A stretch of 64,000 nt of DNA from Sarcocystis neurona. Its lineage: Eukaryota > Apicomplexa > Conoidasida > Eucoccidiorida > Sarcocystidae. The notes under the pieces were generated by a model. It did no database searches. It saw only the letters and a list, made by a program, of their open reading frames with translations, and had not been told where the DNA came from. Below are positions 36,656 through 48,684 of the stretch, piece after piece (position 1 is the stretch's first letter; each line of letters starts with the position of its first letter). A program made the translations under genes and the position numbers. The DNA lies in NCBI GenBank assembly GCA_000727475.1, contig KL647308.1, positions 2,224,415 through 2,288,414 of the forward strand. Direction: 5' to 3'.

Positions 36656-38783
36656 TGACCAGAAGGCTTGTCTGGTCTGTGTCCGAGTGCGTCCGGAGTC
36701 ACTTCAAGAGATTTCCGCAGGCGGGAGTTTGTGCGTGGACACCCGACATGCCACAGTTGGAACCGTGACCGTTTCAGGCTTAAAAGATCGTCAGTATTCC
36801 TTCCACTTCGACTACGTCTTCGACCAAGACGCTACACAGGAGGTTGTCTACCGCTCCACTTGTGAGTGTTTGCTAGAGAAACTAATGGCTGGTTACTCCG
36901 CTACTGTAATGGCTTACGGCCAAACAGGCGCGGGAAAGACGTATACCATGTTGGGAGAACTCGGAGAATGCGACTTCCACCGAGCACTAACAGATCCAAC
37001 CACTCGAGGCGTGGTCCCTCGCCTTCTAGAAGCCCTTTTTCAACGCATTCTGCTCGAGACCAAGAACTGTAATGAGATTGAAGGAGGTGCCACTCACCAA
37101 AATACAGAGGAATGCGTTGAACAGAAGGAGAATGGAAAGCCAGGCGTGACGTTTTCCATTCGCGCGTCTCTTGTTGAAGTCTACAACGACAACGTACGCG
37201 ATCTCCTGGCGCCGGCTCGTGATACCCTTTGTATACGAGATTCGAGCTGCACAAGCAGCAATCGCATAAACAGTGGTGCTGTCCTTACAGAGGCCACTGA
37301 GGTGCCCGTCGCTACTGCTGAAGAGGCATTCGCACTGATTTATACCGGCTTTGCCAATCGAGCGCATGGTACGACGCTCCTGAACGATAAATCTTCCCGC
37401 AGTCATGCAATATTTCAGCTAATTGTCCGCAGGAACAGCCTGACGGCATGCAGAGTTACGTGCTCTCGTCTGTGTCTTGTTGATCTTGCCGGTAGTGAGC
37501 GTGTATCCAAGGCAGATTCTAGCGGCGTCAGGCTGCGGGAAGCTCAGAGCATTAACAAATCGCTGTTGGCTCTTGGGAATGTAATCAGCGCGCTGCCACA
37601 GTCACAGAAGAAGGGTCAAAAAGTGCATGTGCCATACCGCGACTCTAAGCTCACCCGCTTGCTGCAACATTCATTCGGGGGCCACACCTTCACGGTGTTG
37701 TTGCTCTGCTGCTCCCCTCACACCTTCAACGTCAAGGAAACCCTCAGTACTTTCCGATTTGGTGACCGCGCGGCAAACCTTAAAAACGAGCCATTGTCGG
37801 TAGAAGCGGTCGATCCAGAGCTGCTGCTGCACCGCCTCCAGGAGGCCCAGACCGAACTGCGCATTTCGCAGGCACAAATTCGTGCGTACGTCGTGCAAAC
37901 TGCTCGCCAGGTCGATGCACTCAGAATGTTACACGCGTACCTGCCGCAAGACGTAACACTTAGCGACGACGACCAAGCTCTGCTTAAACTTGCGTTGCAG
38001 GAAGTGCCAGTCTTGAGCCAGCAACAACGCCTGCAGCTACATTCTCCAGCACCACCAGGAGCGGCTATATTGCCTGGAGCAGCATCAACAAATCGCCCGC
38101 TCAAAATGACTGCTGCGCAGCCGAGTATCGCCGCGCCCGGAGCGCAGAAGAAAGGTCTTTCTTCGCCTAAAGCAGTGGATTACACGCAGGCACAAAAGAG
38201 GTTGCCTCAGGACAAGGGAAGAGCAGACAGGACGGGAGACAACGCCTCCACAAGACCACGAACTGCACCACACCATCCTACACAACGTCCCCCGACCAGT
38301 ATGTCCCAGCGGGGTAGCCCCACTGCTAGACGTCCGGTCGACCACAGAAAACTGCAAGCCGCACAAGGTGGGCACCCTGATGTTGGAAAGAGAGTCGTTC
38401 CAGCAGCGAGGGAGAGAGACCTGGAAAAGCTTCTGTGCACGCGAATCGGCGGGGACAATCGAGAGGTATGTGGTGCGACTGACGCACGCGCCGCACAGAA
38501 GCCAGCTGTGCAAAACAACGCCGTCTTAAACGCTCCTGGCGAAAAAGAAGATATTAGCATAGCAGCAGAAAAGACGCCTGCCACGGCGCTGGAAGGCCAA
38601 AAAAAAGATGACGAAAATGAGCCACAAGTCGTGCGAAGCACGTCAAAGTGCTCCGCACAAGGGGATTCTCCAGCAGGTATGACTGTACATGCCATAGACG
38701 GAAACGTGATGCCATTGACTGCCATTCGCTGGCTCAGGTCACACACAGTTTCGCACCTGCATGCTATGAACCACGACTTGTGA
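36656..38783 (+). CDS. Kinesin with N-terminal motor domain, 5' exon not located
   Basis: The motor domain fills about 36660-37790. Visible motifs in order: start strand ACLVCVRVRP, P-loop GQTGAGKTYTM (about 36917-36950), switch I NDKSSRSHAIF (about 37384), switch II LVDLAGSE (about 37477), SINKSLLALGNVISAL, HVPYRDSKLTRLLQ, and STFRFGDRAANLKN at the end. It should be an ATP-driven microtubule motor. After the motor comes a short helical stretch (LLHRLQEAQTELRISQAQIR), then about 240 residues rich in Pro, Ala, Arg and Lys with no coiled coil. I place the 5' boundary at the acceptor CTCTCCCAG before 36656, because the codons upstream (an in-frame ATG at 36558) do not resemble a kinesin leader and include intron-like sequence. 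A short first exon ending in phase 2 must lie upstream. The subfamily is unclear; N-terminal motor and short neck are all that can be said. Confidence 0.93.
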
Positions 38784-39403
38784 ATGTGAATCTTGGTATA
38801 CCATTAACTAACAGAAGTCAAAACTATTTAAGTCTTCACAGCGTGGGTATGTCACGGGTGCACATGCACAAGTATCATGTCGAATCATCACGGATTGTTC
38901 GGATTAAAGCCTTTCCGTGTTTTTAATAAACACGCCTCCCCTTCTACGCGCCACCGTTGTTTCATTCGGTGGTCGACTGACACAGCCTTTGCTGGATCGC
39001 TGTCTACTTGAGAACGCGTATGTAGTTTTCTTTGCGCTGTCGGACGACATGAAAAACAGAGCCTGTTCATCTAGAGAGTGCAAGAGGTGCTGTTTTATTG
39101 TCATATTCTACGACGTCATACACAAGTTCGTAGGGGTACACGTAGCCACCATATCACGTACACACATGTGTATAGATCCGCATCCGGGCACATGCACAAG
39201 AAGGGGACGCAGACCTCGTGGACAGTGTTTTAAAGAAAAAGAAACACCCCGATGCAGTGCGACCGGCTGGATTGTCTGCAAGCTTTGGGGCACAAAGCAC
39301 GTAGGGTCCCCTACTTGGTGTTCCCTATAGGGTGCACCTGTGGATCATTCATCCTTACACACGCATGTCGAGGTCGACCTTTCGCGGTAGTTTTTAGACG
39401 GTT

Positions 39404-39440
<37 letters not shown>

Positions 39441-42157
39441 TTTGTGTGTGTTTGTTTGTACTTACACGTGCCCCACCCTCTGCCTTGATGACCTGACACC
39501 ACAGGGGGTGGCACGGAGAAAGAAAACAACGTCAGCACTATTTCTCGAGATAAGACTCCGTCACGACTTTCGAAGTTTTTCTCTCTTTCTCGGGGCAAAT
39601 CAGTAAACACCAAAGACACGGGTTTGCGAGCGCAGCACGACGTCTCTTCGAAGGATAAGGCAAAATAAAGGACTACTTAATGCAGCAGAAGCAGCTTGAA
39701 CCCCCCACTGTTCAACAAGCAGCAGACCTGAGTCCCTCTCTGCGAGGACCTGCTGCTATGCATACTGTCCGCGTCAGGCCATCGACCTCAATCTATATCT
39801 CTTCGTCAATCTACGCAGCTCTCTCACGTACGGTTAAAGTAGTTCTTTTGCCCTTATATTCCCAGATTCTGTGTATTAATCGCATCAATCGGTCCATTCG
39901 AGAGTGCAATATCATGTGTTCTGCCGTCCATGTGGTACAGCTTGGATTCTCCCCCATGACTGCCCTTACAGGGGAACACGTCGGCATGTACGCACACGCC
40001 ACAACGGTGGCCACATTCGGAGAATGTGATGCAATGCATTGAAGTGCAATAAATTTTCCTCAAACTCTCGTTAGATTTCGCCAAAGGATTCCGGTGGTGA
40101 TTTTACTGCGCTGTGGGCATGCATGTTCCGAGCTGCTGCTATTTGTGGGCATTCTAGAGTAAGCACCTTTTATGCTGTTCCGCCGCGTGGCTTCGTACCC
40201 GGTCTGGGACACCTGTAGTCGGGCTGCACTGTCCGTGACATCTGCATTCCTTTTCTCAGGAACTGTACATACGTGTGCGTACCCGATGCGTGCATGCTGT
40301 CAACATACGGATAGATATGTAGCTATAGCGTAGACTCGCTTTGTTATTGCGTGCCTCCAGCTTTTACACAGAATGTTATCGCTCGTGTGATCGCGTGCAC
40401 ACTTCTTATCATAGGTTACTGGTGTCCGTACTCCATTATGTGTGCACACTACTTGACAGCTTGACGTGCACTCTGAAAAGACACACGTCTACTAATATAG
40501 TAAAAACCTTCGGGTGCATACTCAAGTGTAAGCCTCTCACACACGGCACTGCGTGTCCTCCCTACGAGTAGGCGCCCCACCATAATAGGGTTACGCGCAC
40601 ACATTCAGGCATATTCGTAGCAAGCAACATTGCATATGTGATGATGTGGAGCGAAAAGTGCACACGAATACACGTGTACGCGTATCACTTGAGTAGAGGA
40701 GGATATACTGAACACCATCCCGGGGCAGCATCGCAGGCATACGGTGGGTATCACTGGTGTGCAACCATGATGTTTTCGATGAACCGGATTTACTCTGCAT
40801 CAGGGCAGTAAGCCCTTCGACATGCTTCGTCATGGTGGTGCGGCCTACATCAGACATCTGGCTGCGTTAACGCATGTCCTGCGTATCCCAGCGCTCCTAG
40901 AGTCACAAGCACATACACGTAAACACAGTTTAGTTGTAAGAGAAGGGACGACAAAGAGAAAAAAGACAGAGAGGAAGAGAAAGGGCGAGAGAGAGAGGGA
41001 AAACGTTAAACCGCAATATATTTTTATCGCACAGTGGCGTCCCGCGAGGCCTTGGACGTGTAAGCGTAACATCAAAAACGTCGAGACAACATCAGTTTAC
41101 ACCAGACGAGCAGACGAGTACACTTGTGTGAATGAATTGCAAAAAAACCACACCCTTGGGCGGATGATCCAACCTGTAACGAAGCCGTCGACGACTTTTA
41201 CATGTGTGTCGCTCCGACGTACAGGAGGGATCTGGGCTTGCTGCCACACATGGAGTACCACCCCGGTAGTCTTTTTTCAAAACGTACCACGCGTCGCGAC
41301 CCTAGCACGCGTTTCTACGTACTTTCGAACTGTAGTGGAACTCCGTGCCTACACAGAGGATGATCTGTGTGTCGTTTCGATTTGCACGACGCAGGTCACA
41401 GGGCGACATGCACAAGCAATTGCATAAATGTGCCGCATGCCCACAGTTGTTGTACCCACACCAGGACGGAAATAATGTAAGCGCACACGCTTGCTCATTC
41501 ACAATGCCCTTTGTGATTTCAGTCCTTAGTAGTGTATCAGACGTGGTGCGCGGTGGCGGACGTTTGTGCGCAGGGGCGTTAGCACAAATTCAAAAAATGT
41601 CAACGCGCTTGTTTATTCACCGAGACGGTACAACCGTCGCGTAGGTATGTATACGCACACGTCCTTGTACGTGTACCGCCGCGGAAGTGCACCAAATTAC
41701 AATAAACTTGCGCATGCAAATTCGGATATCCACACAAACAAATGGGGCACATGTATGTCGCTCCTTTGAATCGTCGGTGACGTACACGTATACATAAACA
41801 TACGTTCAACTGTACCAATATAGCACCGCCATCTAATATGGAGGGACTTCGTGCGCACCAGAACTACGCAGAGTTAAGCTCATCCTTGAGTGTCCCTGTC
41901 GCGAGGTTTCGTGCAGCATGAAGTGCAAAACTGTCGAGCACGGCGCTCGTGCATACGGGAGCAACCGCACATGGTCCAGTGTGTAGATTTGTTCGCGCAC
42001 ACGCATTACGCGCGAGCTCTTCGTTCCGCACCCCGTGTGCACCCTCGCCTCCCGCAAATGTGTGACCCTTGTTGCGGGACGCCGCTGCGCCAGAGAGTGC
42101 GCGATTGGTGGATGATGACCATGTGAACCATGTAAATGGCCAACTTGCGCCCCTCCC
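38784..42157. other. Interval between kinesin and Mic10-like gene, nothing recognised
   Basis: Frames up to 201 codons exist (40822-41427, +) but they mix basic low-complexity sequence with unstructured stretches. A TG array sits at 39408-39435. A possible exon opens after GATTTCAG at about 41521 (LSSVSDVVRGGGRLCAGALA) and stops at 41644. Confidence 0.35.
39408..39450. repeat. (TG)n microsatellite
   Basis: An uninterrupted TG run of about 28 bp followed by TGGGTGTTTG variants, in the interval after the kinesin gene. Confidence 0.9.
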
Positions 42158-42367
42158 GTGGTAGTAGACGCAGATCAGTTACTACACATGGTTTCTGTGA
42201 GTGAGCATGCGGCCATTTTCACAGTTGACGCTAAGGAAGAACAGTTCTATACGATCGTACTGTCAGCCCCGCTTGTTCTCGTACAACGCCTGCCCTCGTC
42301 TTTTCGAGCCCTGTTCAACGTCAAGCACCGGCAGACAAACATGTATACGCGCATGCTCTCCCTTTAG
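42158..42367 (+). CDS. Candidate ORF convergent with the Mic10-like gene
   Basis: The frame reads MVSVSEHAAIFTVDAKEEQF (from an ATG at 42188) then YTIVLSAPLVLVQRLPSSFR, ending at 42367, overlapping the stop of the minus-strand gene by four bases. The composition is protein-like, but the region could equally be the 3' UTR of that gene. Confidence 0.22.
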   Translation: MVVDADQLLHMVSVSEHAAIFTVDAKEEQFYTIVLSAPLVLVQRLPSSFRALFNVKHRQTNMYTRMLSL

Positions 42368-43038
42368 GTCTTTTTTTTGCAGTCGAAGCGAGTGAGGCGC
42401 TTAGCAGTTTCTGCCCACTCTCTTTGTATTTCGTCAGCACATTCTGCGATTGAAGTGGCTTTAGGCACAAGAGCTGCGTTTTCCCTGGGGTTCCTTATAA
42501 TTAAATCAGCTTTGTACAACTGCCAACCGCTCACAAGGCCACCTACCGCCCCTATTAGAAAGGTACGTAGGGAGGGGCGTTTGAAGAGAAGGAATGCCGG
42601 CACAGCGGTGACGGCCATCGCTCCAGCCACCCGCAGACCGCAGTTTAGCATCAATCGCGAATATAACTCGTTGACATTAATAATCTCATTCTCAGACGCG
42701 GCAGAACTGGTTGTATGAAAGTCTTGCATTCCACTCGTACGCGAGGGCGACGGTGGAAACGCGTCGGGTGAGGACGTTGGGGCGGACTGACATTGTGCCG
42801 GTGCGGTCCGGCGGATAAGAGAGGCAGCGCCACTTTTCAGAGATCCAGCAGAGAAACACTGGCGCACACACTGGAAACGAAACGCATTCAGCCGCGCAGG
42901 AGGCCTGCAGTGATCCGGATGACTGATCGAAACTCTGTTCCAGCACTTTTGTGGAAAGCGTTTTCCTGCAACAGAGCTATGCCGCACTAACCCCGATACC
43001 TCGGGCTTCTCAAGATGCGGTGGGATTAGTTGCGACAT
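42364..43038 (-). CDS. Small mitochondrial membrane protein, possibly Mic10-like (MICOS)
   Basis: The 224-codon frame starts at an ATG and has a long basic, Ser/Pro/Ala-rich N-terminal half. This is followed by two adjacent hydrophobic helices: GLRVAGAMAVTAVPAFLLF and, after the basic turn KRPSLR, TFLIGAVGGLVSGWQLY. Two short glycine-rich helices joined by a positive loop are the layout of Mic10, the core membrane-bending subunit of the mitochondrial MICOS complex at crista junctions. FKR followed by glycine-rich helix 2 is the closest local resemblance. Mic10 is usually about 80-100 residues, so the 120-residue extension is unusual and might be a targeting sequence. Family assignment is inference; the two-helix topology is what the sequence shows. 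No intron is evident. Confidence 0.6.
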   Translation of the reverse strand: MSQLIPPHLEKPEVSGLVRHSSVAGKRFPQKCWNRVSISHPDHCRPPARLNAFRFQCVRQCFSAGSLKSGAASLIRRTAPAQCQSAPTSSPDAFPPSPSRTSGMQDFHTTSSAASENEIINVNELYSRLMLNCGLRVAGAMAVTAVPAFLLFKRPSLRTFLIGAVGGLVSGWQLYKADLIIRNPRENAALVPKATSIAECADEIQREWAETAKRLTRFDCKKKT

Positions 43039-45684
43039 GGTAAAACGGAGGGTGGGACGGGAGGGTCAACTCTGAGATGCGGAAACACGTACTCGAGGTA
43101 TACAACGCACCATCACCTTCACAATTGCAGAGGAATTCGATAATACGGCACAAACAGAAGGCGGAGACGACAAAAAACGCGGGGTGTTCAGCAGCAGGAG
43201 ACGCTATGGAAGCTTCGCCCTACACCGTAGTGTGCAAGGGAAGCAAAGACCCACCGGAGCTCCTTTAGTACTGGCTAGCAGGACAAGAACTAATCAAAGC
43301 GAGTGACTAGCTGATGGTAAAGAGTGGCGATCGAGAGTTCCCGCCACAGTTCATGACCCCAGCGGGATGAAAAGTAAGGTGTGCCCTGCTGACGGGAGAA
43401 AGAAGGAAGGCGAACGGGAAGGCGAACGCTTGACTTGTTGCCGTAGTGCTGCAGACAGTTAAACTATTATGCAAGGCGGTCAAGCCGTCCCGGCCGCTCC
43501 TGGCAAAGTACAAAATGCTTGCCCGGACGGCGCAGGAATAGCACCAAAGCCCACGCCTCATGCAAGAAGACAAGTAACACCGCACAACTGCGGAAACTTG
43601 CCTGCGGTTCGTAAGACGCCGCTGCGCACCAAAGCATGTCCCCAATACAAGTTACAAATCCTGGTTTCTGGCGTTTGCACCGGTGAGAGCTGAGTGAAGT
43701 TCACTAAAACACCTTATTTCAGACTGTCCTGCCTATGGGGCAAGAAGACGCCCATCACTGCGTCAACGGGGAAAGTTCAATCGGAGGCTTAAGATCTACC
43801 AGGACTTCTTTGTTGTTCTCGCACCCTTATGTGCAGCACCTGCAGGCAGCGGAGAGACTGACTGATTCCTCGAGCTACAGGAAAACTTCCCTCCTGACTT
43901 AGCCCACCTACGTTGGTAGTGGAGGACGGAGAAAACTGAGCTTGCCGCTATCGCTGTTGCTGCTAGCGGTCACACACCCCTTCGGATTGTGCATGTGAAA
44001 AATGGAATGGCGCGTCCACCTTACGGCACCACCACTTTTTTGATTGTAGTTCATTCTTCATTCCCACTTAGACGTGTATGTAGGATACATGTCGAATTCC
44101 TGTGTTTGTATTCTCTCAGTATGAGAAGAGGAAAACCGAAATCACAGGCCGTCTTTACGAACCCCGGTCACAAGTGGTGCGTAGTTGCTGCTGCGGCCTG
44201 GATGACTACATACACATGTTTGAATAAAATTGGGAATCCTTGTGTCCACTAGCATGCAACGTGCCTCCTGCCTGTCCTGTTTGTTTTCGTCCCTCATAAT
44301 TTGACTACGTCTGCCACGCGTTCCCCTTCTTCGTTACAGTTTTTTGGGAAACTACGCAAAGCGGCGGCCGGTAAAACAGCTACGTGCTACATGCGGACGA
44401 ACGTGCGACCCTGGTACTCGACGCATGCCCATACCTCGCTGCCTCTGGGAAGTGAGCGCGAACCAATGGAGGGTACAATGCGGGAGTTGGTTTTACACAT
44501 ACTGTATTGCTCAAAAAGTAGGGCGATTGCCAAGGATCTGGTAGCTCTCGATCCCGTACGACTGTCTAGTGTTTATCATTGTACGTAGCCACGTCGGTAC
44601 AGCTGCAGCACGCGTGCAGTTAGAGCGCAGCCAAACTCATCGCGTGTTTTTCAGTTACAGAAACCGGCTTTCGGTCAGTAAAACTCACTGTACACGCGAA
44701 CTCCACCTATCAACTGTATGGCAACTACGGGAACAGGCACACAGGGGTCGTTCTAAGAGCCTCCGCAGGGTCGAGTATGGTTCTTTTTTTCCCAATATTC
44801 GTTTGCCCGCCTGTCTGCCGGAGTATATGCGTACATCGTCACCTGTCAGTCCCTCTACGAGCTATCTCGTATGCCGCCTGCGTATCTCTGCCTGCCCTAT
44901 CTTCCTACCAATGTCAGCCTCGAACAAGTGCCTAGATACCCATAACATACACACGTACATACACACACACATGTACACATACACATACACACACACACAC
45001 ACATGAAGGTGAGTATGTTAGGCCCTATATATGACTACGTACTTTTCATAGACGTTGACCATGTGAACTAGGCCAAATACAAGCTTGAGGGTGCGCACAG
45101 ATTGTACAGTAAGCGCTTGAGATACCACGTACGCGTTGCATCTTGGATGTAATATGCACATAGAGTGTGCACGTGACAACCCGACAGAGGCCAGCCTTCA
45201 CCTGTCACCCGCGTACAACCGGTTAGAAGTTCGACGGATGTAACTGTTTAAAGTATTCGTCACGCGCCAGACGTCAGTTTTACTTTCGCTTGAGTGCGTA
45301 CGTTTGCTGCAGAGAGCAGCCGTACAGTACATTCTGATTCATGTTTTCCCTCGCACCATCACCAGCCCGCTCGGCACGCTTTCTGACGAGAACGAGACGG
45401 ACTCCACTACGTGGTAGTTTTCCCACTTGTCACGAGAGCGCTGTACAGCGTCGATGCGTTACCAGCACGAGTAACGCATCTACTGGATGTATGTGGCGGT
45501 ATGTGTGTACCTAAAGTCTGCACCTCGTATCGTTGTAGGGCACATATCCGTAAGCAGACGACTAAATTTTGACACATTCTATTCGATACGTGGACGTACA
45601 GTTCCTATGTATGTACACGTTGTCTGCATTTCTGGGTGCTACTACACATCGCGCGTTGTCATACATGAACTTGTGACCGAGGAA
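43039..45684. other. Interval between Mic10-like and TPM genes
   Basis: Short frames only. A plus-strand acceptor-like TTCGTTACAG at 44330-44339 opens FFGKLRKAAAGKTATCYMRT, but the sequence is not recognised. A CA/AC array occupies about 44944-45002. Confidence 0.35.
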
Positions 45685-47263
45685 CTACTCTGGATGTGCG
45701 TACTTCCTGCCGAGCACGCTGGTGAGAGCGCAGTATACAATTGCGACGGAGATGCAGTACAGGAGAAGCAGGGCGATTATAATTTTAACCGCGGTGCTTA
45801 TTCCTGCGAAAGGCAACATATTTTTCTCCTTTATGCTAATTAAAGGAGCAAGCAAGTTTACCTGCTTGCGGTGTGGGAAGGTTGGCTTTCAGCAGTTCCA
45901 GACCCGTCTTCAGCGCTTGATTCATCGAACCGGTGACGACATACGTGGATTGGACTTGATGCTGGAAGTTCTTCTTAAACTCTTCAGATATGTACTGAGT
46001 TTCAACACCCTCTGTAAGACCAAGGAAAACTCATTTTCATGTCTATATACTTCAGTAACCAGCTCTCGACATTCAAGACATATTTTATACGTGCAAATAT
46101 TAATTTATGTCTCTACAATAATATATCATGTCTTCCTCGACGGTGTGCCGCCCTACCTACGTACGCTTCAACGGAATGAGAAATCACACGTAACTGCGAA
46201 AATGTTGTATTGGCTCGCGCACCTCGTACGGCAAGTGATGCGACTTTCAGATTCTTCACACCCAAAATCAAAAGTCCGTCGTGACACTCTCTATTACCGA
46301 TGCCCCACCGCCTGCAATACATGTGCGTGTACCTTGAGTTTAACTGTGCACACACAGGAGTGTCCGCGGTTCAAAATCCGTACGCACGTGCACACGTGGG
46401 ATAAGATCTACCACGTGCTACCGGGTGTGACTCCTCAGTGAGAAAGTTAGACACGTGTACACGAATGCGTGCAGAGGACAAAGATGAAGTGGAGCATTTT
46501 TCGCTTAAAAGCGGCATTTACCTAAGGAGGGCGTGGCTGAAATGATCAGCTGCTTGCTGTGGAGTTTCATTCTCGCCGACCAGAATATCAGAAGCGACAG
46601 CTATAGCTACCTGAGCAAACATCTTGAGTGTACTGCACCCGCGTGGCAGTAGAAGTGAGTCCGACCTGATAGAAGTGCTTTTTCCCGTCTTTGCACGTGT
46701 GCTGAGTAGTGTCTCGAAGTTTAAGGAGCTCAATTTCCAGGTTTGCCTGCTCCATAGGTGTCAGGACTTTATCGGGGTCGCACAACCACGCGTGGTCCAC
46801 GCTATTTGTACGTTTGCACAAAATGTCAACACGCGTTAATTAAAAAGCAGACTTCACGTTTTTTGCTTTGAAAACACTCGACATTCTCCTACTTTACCAA
46901 AGAAACGCATTTCGCTGGCTCGATGAAGGGATCGGGGAATGCCACGGCGCTGTGCAGAACTCCCTCTCCAACGGGAAGGCGCCTTTAAAGTCGAGTTTTT
47001 CCGGGACTGTACGCTTCCTCCATTGTCTCCCTTCTGAGTGCTTACGGGTGGATAGATCGCTTCAACTTTGGCGGACGGCCCTTTGCGGGCCACCAGATCG
47101 TCGTCTGATCCTCGCGAGAAAGAGGCAGTCTATATAGAGGTGTGGACGGTTTTGCAAAGTGGAAAGGGGCTCCCAGCTGTGAGAAGGCGCTTTTGGTGCC
47201 CACAGCTCCCTGCGTACTAGAAAGATATTGATAAGTTACTACGCAGAAAGGTACCATCCACAT
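45685..47263 (-). CDS. TPM-domain (MOLO-1/Psb32-like) single-pass membrane protein (6 exons)
   Basis: Exons at 47046-47263, 46666-46801, 46522-46610, 46223-46311, 45862-46011 and 45685-45803 join in phase to 266 residues. The TPM fold (PF04536 family) reads in order: AWLCDPDKVLTPMEQANLEI, then VAIAVASDILV, ADHFSHALLRRWGIGNRECH, DGLLILGVKNLKVASLAV, EGVETQYISEEFKKNF and STYVVTGSMNQALKTGLELL. The last exon adds one helix (KIIIALLLLYCISVAIVY) and a short basic tail. This gives a lumenal TPM domain with a C-terminal anchor, the architecture of MOLO-1-type proteins. TPM domains occur in photosystem II repair factors and in receptor-associated proteins; the role here is unknown. The second intron is only 55 nt, yet skipping it is what restores the TPM frame. 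The N terminus is uncertain: the ATG used gives a weak hydrophobic start, and an acceptor at 47217 could bring in a real signal-peptide exon. Confidence 0.85.
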
Positions 47264-47384
47264 TTTTGGGAGCTGGTGTAAGTTAGGTTTGTCGTAGTCC
47301 CCTGTAGTCGTGGATGATCAACTAGAATGAGGATTTGTTTTCCACCGCTGCACCGTCTGTACACCACATGATGACGTTGCATAC

Positions 47385-47533
47385 CTATGGCCGAGGGCTA
47401 GCGTAATTTCCATGTGTCTGAAAGGAAGGAGCGACACTGTGGATAATGTATCTAAGCATCGGGAATGAAACTCCTTTAAATGAGCTGAGCAGACTGCGCA
47501 ATCTTAAGTGTTCTAGAGCAGAGCGTCCTGCAT
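47385..47533 (-). CDS. Candidate exon between small ORF and TPM gene
   Basis: After an acceptor-like TATATGCAG the frame reads ALEHLRLRSLLSSFKGVSFP and MLRYIIHSVAPSF, ending in TAG directly before GTATGC. In another frame the same exon reads MEITLALGH and would splice in phase 2 onto 47216, the alternative start of the first TPM exon. The correct reading is unresolved. Confidence 0.22.
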
Positions 47534-47587
47534 ATATGCAGAATATATTTTTTTCTCCTCGCAGGCGGCTGCCCACGGCAGAGGACC

Positions 47588-47773
47588 CTAATTCTGAGAC
47601 TTCCGTCGTGGCCAGCGGGAGGATATCCTGCTAGTAGTTTTTGTTTCTTCCGCTTTCGTCGTGTACTCCACTGCTACGAACGTGGCTGCGCAACGCCCGC
47701 TGAAATGTACCACGACGCAGAGTTTATCGAGCGGCATAACGACACACCTTCGGAGGTCTCTGTTCGGATCCAT
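47588..47773 (-). CDS. Candidate small ORF upstream of the TPM gene
   Basis: An ATG in favourable context (ACAAATGG) opens 61 codons: MDPNRDLRRCVVMPLDKLCV then VVHFSGRCAATFVAVEY and a basic tail. It might be an upstream exon of the TPM-domain gene or a separate gene. The plus strand is also open here for 146 codons (47661-48101, no ATG), so the strand is uncertain. Confidence 0.25.
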   Translation of the reverse strand: MDPNRDLRRCVVMPLDKLCVVVHFSGRCAATFVAVEYTTKAEETKTTSRISSRWPRRKSQN

Positions 47774-48684
47774 TTGTCTGTATCATATATGCAGCACAGA
47801 ACGTGGCCTGCGTGGATATGCTGGGCGGTGCTACCGATACAAATTACTTGCTATAATTGCATTTTGGGCAGTTCTGCGTAGCGGCACAATTTATCTTGAC
47901 AGTACACCTCCTAATACGAAGGCGGGGCGCGGACACGTTGAAGTGACACTCAGAACTATTCTGCAACCGACAGGTAATGCGATGCGTTTCCAACGTACCG
48001 GCGCGAATTCGCTATTCTACTATATCAATACTGTTAGTCGCGAAGATTTATCGCACTACCTAGTGCAGCCGCAGAAAAGGGGGAATACTTTGGCAAGGTG
48101 ACGCCTCCAGAGCAGAAAAGCTATGGCCGACAGGGTTTCCTGAGGCGTCTTGAAGTCGCGATGTGAAGGAGTTCACGACAATAAGGCAGGCACGCTATCC
48201 CGGCAATTTTTAAAAAGTTGCAGTTACTTGTCATCAGTGCGGATTCCAGGGTGAAAGCGACAGTACTCCTTAGAACCTCTAATTACACGCAGACAGAGTA
48301 GACTTCAATTTGGCGACCGAGGGCGCGTTTTTTTTATTTTGGACAGACGTAGCTCCTTCGGAGTGTCACTAATCGACAACTGTTAACATCTCCAACGAAG
48401 CACCAGCTGCACCATTTGCACCTTCGCCCACATTAAATAAGGAGGTGCTGGAGGACATACGTATATCCGCTCGGACAAGCACACATGTGAACCGGTACGA
48501 GGGAACGGGTGAACCAGCAAGCAGACACTGGCACTGTGAAGATTTGCGCAGTGGCATTATTACTGTGAGCAGCCGTGCGTGAGTCTTACTTCGCACGTAT
48601 GCGCGTCTTGATGTACACGCACATGTTCACGTACGTCTGTATATATCACACTGTAAGTAGCTTTTATCCTGTTTCGTTAGGTAG

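Noticed and set aside
40822..41427. 201-codon plus-strand ORF
   Set aside because: It mixes a Lys/Arg/Glu run from a GA-rich tract with unstructured sequence; no motif and no splice support.
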